Source: Candidatus Zixiibacteriota bacterium (GTDB taxonomy: Bacteria; Zixibacteria; MSB-5A5; GN15; PGXB01). Taken from it: 11,403 bases of DNA. The notes beneath the pieces are model-generated. The model saw only the letters and a program-made list of their open reading frames with translations, made no database searches and was not told the DNA's origin. Positions within the stretch are counted from its first letter, which is position 1; each line of letters opens with the position of its first letter. Where the stretch lies: contig QNAH01000048.1 in assembly GCA_003641425.1 (NCBI GenBank), forward strand, positions 1 through 11,403, read 5' to 3'. A program made the translations under genes and the position numbers. This document shows positions 8,601 to 11,403 of this stretch, piece after piece.

Positions 8601-9182
8601 GTCATACCATACCGTGGTCGCATAACCGGCGCCTTCGTCATGGTGGTTGCCAATTACAACTTTACCCTCGGTGTCAATGTCCAGACCGACATAACCCGAA
8701 TAATTGACACCCGGGCCGCCGAAAGCGTGAATCTCACAGCCGCCGCCGGGACCTGCAAAGACAAAATCGCCGTCATCCGGGTCATAAACTTCATAAGCGG
8801 TGCCACGATCCAGAGAGTTCTGATCAAAAATAGTCGATTTCATCCAGATCATGTGCATCTTCTGAGTCGAACGCCAGTCGATTTGACGATTCATACGACA
8901 GTTACTCTGAAGATCATAGGTCGTAATACCAACTTGATATCCCGGAGAGGCAGATGCTTCAGTGCCGTCAAAGCCTAAAGCTGATGTGGTGCCATCGCTG
9001 TACGGGGCGGTAGTGCCGATATAATGCTCACCGCCGGCCAGCTTCGCCTTGGAATTCTTGGTGATATATTCCCTGTGCTTCCAGACGTCGTTATCGGCAG
9101 TCTTCGCAGCAAACGCACTCAATGCCAGTAAGGCTACAATTACAAAGGAGAGTACGATAATCGCCGATAATCTCTTTGTCAT
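5697..9182 (-). CDS. Large secreted protein with Asp-box (BNR-like) repeats and C-terminal dockerin pair, function unknown
   Basis: A 1161-residue protein with a clear signal peptide (MTKR, hydrophobic core to about 23, cleavage probable after AFA at 24-26). Residues of about 90-600 contain two Asp-box motifs of the form S-x-[DN]-x-G-x-x-W, STDMGASW (344-351) and SDNYGYNW (505-512), as found in sialidase-like beta-propellers. I see no full sialidase active site and do not call it an enzyme. Residues of about 615-730 look like an Ig-like domain of the abnormal-spindle/choice-of-anchor kind (VKLENVGNAPLTVTSI, YIVIESDA). Residues of about 735-1075 are Asp-, Asn- and Tyr-rich with many Cys, and I do not recognise them. 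CCC (1082-1084) precedes two dockerin loops, 1089-1100 and 1122-1133, each ending INILD, then a Cys-rich tail. The protein is strongly acidic. AAAGGAG (9190-9196) sits 7 bases before ATG. It is monocistronic, with its own promoter, a long leader and a terminator. Probable location is the cell surface or outside. Confidence 0.85.
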   Translation of the reverse strand: MTKRLSAIIVLSFVIVALLALSAFAAKTADNDVWKHREYITKNSKAKLAGGEHYIGTTAPYSDGTTSALGFDGTEASASPGYQVGITTYDLQSNCRMNRQIDWRSTQKMHMIWMKSTIFDQNSLDRGTAYEVYDPDDGDFVFAGPGGGCEIHAFGGPGVNYSGYVGLDIDTEGKVVIGNHHDEGAGYATTVWYDFDEAACFFSPYKRRVPDSTMKYCVSPADVALGDYEMIWPSTEYQVWDGDTVTHVFSQQSEDKDPEPSVIAYFRRVGSDTLGSWDYPPMVVDTVPVIGQSVTASRVSGKVALVWQAPPGAYPGDPESMDRDWIDPGLGVNQRTNDIYYLMSTDMGASWGSKVNFTAYDSTKGGYLAHGDQSVLIDSQDKLHVLWPARIIDPPGADGGLGDYTYFYGSRMLHWDEVTNEIRTVKDANWDITDNAINDSTCTGGAWNEMSLGKPMLSECDGKFYAVFVQFLDLDHGIFNDCAALRWGGAGYSGTANAELYISVSDNYGYNWDIARNLTNTPTPLCDTSGVPYECESDHYPSVSRFGMLNDGADFDLIPVVDPSNGDYTGDYYLDVLYMNDKFPGSVMQDAGIWTTNNIQWFRVPCIDPVPNPVLAYSPQEIRPPTWTKPGIQLTDTVKLENVGNAPLTVTSISTIEVNGTAGWLGVEAGVEGGMTISHLSPNFTEFEMYLNAGGAIATGPAGGSGYIVIESDAIGGSTDSIKIELIVADTVQFPDEMDVHTDCLRLVFNNAGNFGSSGGENGNGGYNMNFFDDCDTTDNTSGADDHAGVYLYDASPFFCYDDGGTPVMNLYMYDADWLSDDGFRPLAGPTKDSTTHADYQYGYSGQYVSHDSNIVMECEYFAPIGGDCEFIVMKQKYINNSDNTYNGVFFGDAMDWDIPSDSGSENGSDFDATRNLMYCYGAEYEADSLPNQDCVLADQRLGGMSFYGGYKLPHWDSLTQRFTAPRAMWTRSNISYVYPEGGLQADEMYPLFNSITGYSVFQAEDPTMEDSLYQDLHMIAVFTQYDMAPNDTMVFVKILASEYNEGVSGMEATIDAARDWIAARPEIFTWPEVGEEPPPQCCCDFPGDANSTNSINILDVTYIINYLYKGGAAPECPAEADPNATCSINILDVTTIINYLYKGGAAPQCPDPDCYLCDAP
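5743..5897 (-). repeat. Internal 99-bp-period duplication encoding the two dockerin repeats
   Basis: The 56-base segments 5743-5798 and 5842-5897 align without gaps, with about 48 of 56 bases identical by hand count. They encode INILDVT-x-IINYLYKGGAA twice, offset by 33 codons. Most differences are at third codon positions, as expected for an old duplication kept under protein-level selection. The dockerin of the subtilase gene (about 280-430) has the same 99-bp period, but its copies differ more. Confidence 0.8.
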
Positions 9183-9509
9183 TCTTTTTCTCCTTTCGAA
9201 GACCTCAACTTAAAGTTCCCAACTTATCTCCTGAGAGAATAGTTATTCACTAAACAATAAAGAAAATCCTCAGAAACTAATTAAATAGCCTCTGAATACC
9301 TTTCTCTTAAGTCGCAACCACCTCCCTTCAATACTCCGATTTAATTGAATTGGGTTAAAGTCAACTCCTGTAAACTCAATAATATTTTATCATCTCGTTT
9401 AACTACTGAAGTAACATAACAGCAGCCTGTGGCATCAAAAAACCCACGGCCCATTTAAACTGCCCGACCAACGCTGAAATTTCATCAGCAAGTGAGGTAA
9501 TTTGCAAGA
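9183..9509 (-). promoter_or_regulatory. Long untranslated leader (about 330 nt) of the 1161-residue protein gene
   Basis: If transcription starts about 7 bases past the TATATT box, the mRNA carries about 327 nt before the ATG. Within it (read on - strand) are a 7-bp hairpin with one bulged A (GCCGTGG with CCACAGGC, loop GTTTTTTGATG, around 9425-9451), a strong but apparently unused Shine-Dalgarno AAGGGAGGTGG at 9318-9328, a small palindrome AACTTTAAGTT at 9208-9218, and the real ribosome binding site at 9190-9196. I recognise no known riboswitch family. Leader length depends on the promoter call. Confidence 0.45.
9318..9328 (-). promoter_or_regulatory. Strong Shine-Dalgarno-like sequence inside the leader
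   Basis: On the - strand AAGGGAGGTGG is nearly a full complement of the 16S rRNA 3' end, 136 bases upstream of the true start codon. The nearest start, TTG at 9315-9317, is only 3 bases after the motif; it would encode a 15-residue basic peptide, MRLKRKVFRGYLISF (ORF 9270-9317). Spacing is shorter than the usual 5-9 bases, so translation is doubtful. Confidence 0.35.
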
Positions 9510-9515
9510 TAATTT

Positions 9516-9544
9516 AATATATTGTCCAACCCTATTTCTGTCAA
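9516..9544 (-). promoter_or_regulatory. Sigma70-type promoter of the 1161-residue protein gene
   Basis: On the - strand TTGACA (9539-9544) is followed after exactly 17 bases by TATATT (9516-9521, five of six matches). It is the best promoter match I found in the region upstream of the gene and resembles that of the subtilase gene (TTGACA-N16-TATATT). Confidence 0.65.
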
Positions 9545-9986
9545 TAATAAAAACAGTATAAAATACATAAAAGGTAAGTGCTTAACCTGTATTTTTACGC
9601 CCGATTAATGTGACAACTTTCATCGTATTTTTTTGTTTTCACCCAAAATATACGGTGCCGTCGAAAAACAACGACACCGTCTTGGGAGGGATATTAGGTC
9701 AACTGAAATTATAATAAAAAAAATAAAAAATGGAAATGTTTTTTGCCCTTTTTTGAAAAAAATAACATGTACAGAACATTTTTTTTCCTGACGTCTATTT
9801 TCCATCTGCCGAAATCGACGAATCGGCTTCGGACGCTTCTTTTTAGACCATAAATCCCAACCCAAATTATACTTGACAACCACCCGTATAAATGATTGTT
9901 TGAAAAGCAAATACATCACGGAGTAATAGCAGGATCACCGGTACGCGAGATAAAGCGGTCAAAACGGCTTTGGAAAGGAACCGAAA
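9545..9986. other. AT-rich intergenic region between divergent genes
   Basis: No convincing gene is present. 9700-9790 is dominated by A and T runs (several of 6-8 bases). An imperfect 12-bp hairpin lies at 9652-9680 (ACGGTGCCGTCG with CAACGACACCGT, two mismatches, loop AAAAA); neither flank has a clean T-tract. A perfect TTGACA at 9873-9878 on the + strand could be the -35 of the acyl-CoA synthetase gene, but no good TATAAT lies 16-18 bases downstream; TATAAA at 9887-9892 is too close. The ribosome binding site of that gene is AAAGGAA at 9974-9980. Confidence 0.55.
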
Positions 9987-11403
9987 ATGAACGGCGTGGA
10001 ATATATATTTCAACCCAAATCAGTGGCGGTTATCGGCGCTTCCGCCCGAAAAGGGACAATTGGTCGCGAAATACTGCATAATTTGATTATTAACGAATTT
10101 AACGGGAAGGTTTTCCCGGTCAACCCGAATTACGACGTGATTCATTCCATAAAGTGCTATTCCACAATTCTCGATGTCCCCGATGCGGTCGATCTGGCCA
10201 TAATGGTGATTCCGAGGGAATCGGTACCCGGTGTCGCCGAAAAATGCGGACTCAAAGGCGTCAGGGGAATGGTCGTTATTTCAGCCGGATTTAAGGAAGT
10301 GGGTGGCAAGGGTATTGAACTTGAAAATCAACTTCTCGAAATATGCCGAGAATACAGAATCAGGATGATTGGTCCCAATTGCTACGGGGTCGCCAACACC
10401 GATCCTGAACACAGCCTTAACTGTACTTTCGGGAAAACCGCCGCCTTACCCGGAAATGTCGGTTTTATTTCTCAATCCGGGGGATTGGGCGAGGCGATCA
10501 TGAACCATGCCCGGCAGCTTGGTCTGGGCTTCTCGATGTTTGCCTCGATTGGCAACAAGGCGGATATTTCGGCTAACGATATCCTTGAGTTTTGGAAAGA
10601 TGACCCCCGGACCGAGGTCATTCTGTTATACTTGGAAAATTTCGGTAACCCCCGCCGTTTTACGAAAATCGCACGGGAGATTTCGCGGACAAAACCAATT
10701 ATTGCGGTTAAATCGGGCCGAACCATTCAGGGAGCCAGAGCCGCATCATCACATACCGGCGCTCTGGCCGAACTTGATGTCGCCGTCGATGCCCTTTTTG
10801 ATCAATGCGGCGTTATCAGGGTTTCATCGGTGGAAGAGATGTTCGATGTCGCCTCGGCAATGGCTAACCAACCTATTCCAAAAGGCAACCGGGTTGCCAT
10901 CGTTTCCAATGCCGGCGGCCCGGCTCTGTTAGCCACCGATGCTCTGGTAGGTCTTGGCATGCAGTTGCCGCCTTATGCCGGCGAAACAAAAAAGAAACTA
11001 AAAGCAGCTCTTACCGGTCAGGGGGATGTCAATAACCCGCTGGACCTCGTTGCCGGAGCCGGTGGCCACCAGTTTAAATCCGCGCTCAATGTAGTAAAAA
11101 ACGATAAGAATTATGATACTATTATGCCGATCTTTGTTCCGCCGGTAACCATTGATCAAATGGATGTGGCCAATTCGATTCTGGAAGGCATTAAGGGTAC
11201 AAAAAAGACAGTCGTAACCTGCTTTATGGGGGCGGGGGAAGGTTCGCAGGCGATTGACTTTTTGAAAAACAAGGGAATCCCTGTTTATCAGTTTCCGGAG
11301 GCAATTGCCAAGACCCTGTCTCAGATTGACCTGTACCGCAAATGGCTTGACCGCCCGATCGGAAAATACAAGAAATTCCAGATAGATAAAGGCCGGGTTG
11401 AAA
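9987..11403 (+). CDS. ADP-forming acyl-CoA (acetyl-CoA) synthetase, N-terminal part, runs off the window
   Basis: 472 codons are visible, open to the window end. The family (NDP-forming acyl-CoA synthetase) converts acyl-CoA, ADP and phosphate to acid, CoA and ATP, or the reverse, through a phosphohistidine. Visible are a CoA-binding Rossmann domain (SVAVIGAS at 12-19, GPNCYG at 129-134), the succinyl-CoA-ligase-like SQSGGLG at 162-168, the ASSHTGALAELD segment with catalytic His256 (close to the His257 known from archaeal alpha subunits), and the third domain motif SNAGGP at 307-312. After about residue 450 the chain continues (WLDRPIGKYKKF, then a charged stretch) as in fused alpha-beta enzymes, whose ATP-grasp domain follows, so a total near 700 residues is likely. 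The ATG is preceded by AAAGGAA with a 6-base gap. A lysine-acetyltransferase fusion of the same family is possible and would show only beyond the window. The acyl substrate cannot be told from this. Confidence 0.9.
   Translation, partial: MNGVEYIFQPKSVAVIGASARKGTIGREILHNLIINEFNGKVFPVNPNYDVIHSIKCYSTILDVPDAVDLAIMVIPRESVPGVAEKCGLKGVRGMVVISAGFKEVGGKGIELENQLLEICREYRIRMIGPNCYGVANTDPEHSLNCTFGKTAALPGNVGFISQSGGLGEAIMNHARQLGLGFSMFASIGNKADISANDILEFWKDDPRTEVILLYLENFGNPRRFTKIAREISRTKPIIAVKSGRTIQGARAASSHTGALAELDVAVDALFDQCGVIRVSSVEEMFDVASAMANQPIPKGNRVAIVSNAGGPALLATDALVGLGMQLPPYAGETKKKLKAALTGQGDVNNPLDLVAGAGGHQFKSALNVVKNDKNYDTIMPIFVPPVTIDQMDVANSILEGIKGTKKTVVTCFMGAGEGSQAIDFLKNKGIPVYQFPEAIAKTLSQIDLYRKWLDRPIGKYKKFQIDKGRVE

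Noticed and set aside
8442..8978. 178-codon open frame on the + strand
   Set aside because: Antisense to the 1161-residue secreted protein; a shadow frame made by its codon use.
9435..9485. 16-codon frame MKFQRWSGSLNGPWVF in the long leader (- strand)
   Set aside because: There is no Shine-Dalgarno before its ATG; a frame this short arises easily by chance.
9183..9544. Cyclic-di-GMP or other known riboswitch in the long leader
   Set aside because: I looked for the conserved cores of common classes on the - strand and did not find one; the hairpin with GCCGTGG alone is not enough.
9873..9892. TTGACA with TATAAA as the synthetase promoter
   Set aside because: The boxes are only 8 bases apart, too close for a sigma70 promoter; no better -10 lies at the right distance.
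9620..9919. 99-codon open frame on the - strand in the AT-rich gap
   Set aside because: The peptide is low-complexity Lys/Phe/Ile from A and T tracts, has no ribosome binding site, and runs across the hairpin and the probable control region of the synthetase gene.
1..11403. CRISPR array, tRNA, rRNA, insertion sequence or prophage
   Set aside because: No regular direct repeats with spacers, cloverleaf, rRNA motifs, transposase or integrase reading frames were seen on either strand.

Overview
The window reads as a chromosomal segment from an uncultured-type bacterium, most likely of the FCB group, with Zixibacteria as my first guess. The guess rests mainly on C-terminal dockerin repeats of the 'INILDvtxIINYLYkGG' type, carried by two very large secreted proteins. 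Housekeeping genes (complex I, purine synthesis, an ADP-forming acyl-CoA synthetase) fit a free-living bacterium with moderate GC and strong Shine-Dalgarno sequences. The taxonomy is inference. I see no phage, plasmid, IS, CRISPR, tRNA or rRNA signal.

Layout from left to right. 1-182 is the 3' end of nuoN (+), followed by a bidirectional terminator. 247-2961 (-) is a secreted subtilisin-like protease with a dockerin pair and its own promoter. 3119-4525 (-) is purF, with a short leader and a TTGACA/TAAATT promoter. 4526-4798 is a divergent intergenic region holding a nested inverted repeat of about 88 bp. 4799-5578 (+) is a small GAF plus histidine-kinase-dimerisation protein that starts at TTG and has no ATPase domain. 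5607-5674 holds two back-to-back terminators that share a 20-bp A/T palindrome. 5697-9182 (-) is a 1161-residue secreted protein with Asp-box repeats and a dockerin pair, preceded by a leader of about 330 nt and a TTGACA-N17-TATATT promoter. 9545-9986 is an AT-rich region without a gene. 9987 to the window end (+) is the N-terminal two-thirds of an ADP-forming acyl-CoA synthetase, probably of the fused alpha-beta type.

The genes do not form one pathway. The repeated theme is secretion: two unrelated large extracellular proteins end in the same two-repeat dockerin, and both are read from TTGACA/TATATT promoters. No cohesin is visible here, so the partner of these dockerins is unknown. nuoN (respiratory chain) and the acyl-CoA synthetase (substrate-level ATP from acyl-CoA) suggest flexible energy metabolism. 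The least ordinary points are the kinase-less GAF/DHp protein, the structured region upstream of it, the long leader of the 1161-residue gene, and the uncharacterised middle and C-terminal regions of that protein.
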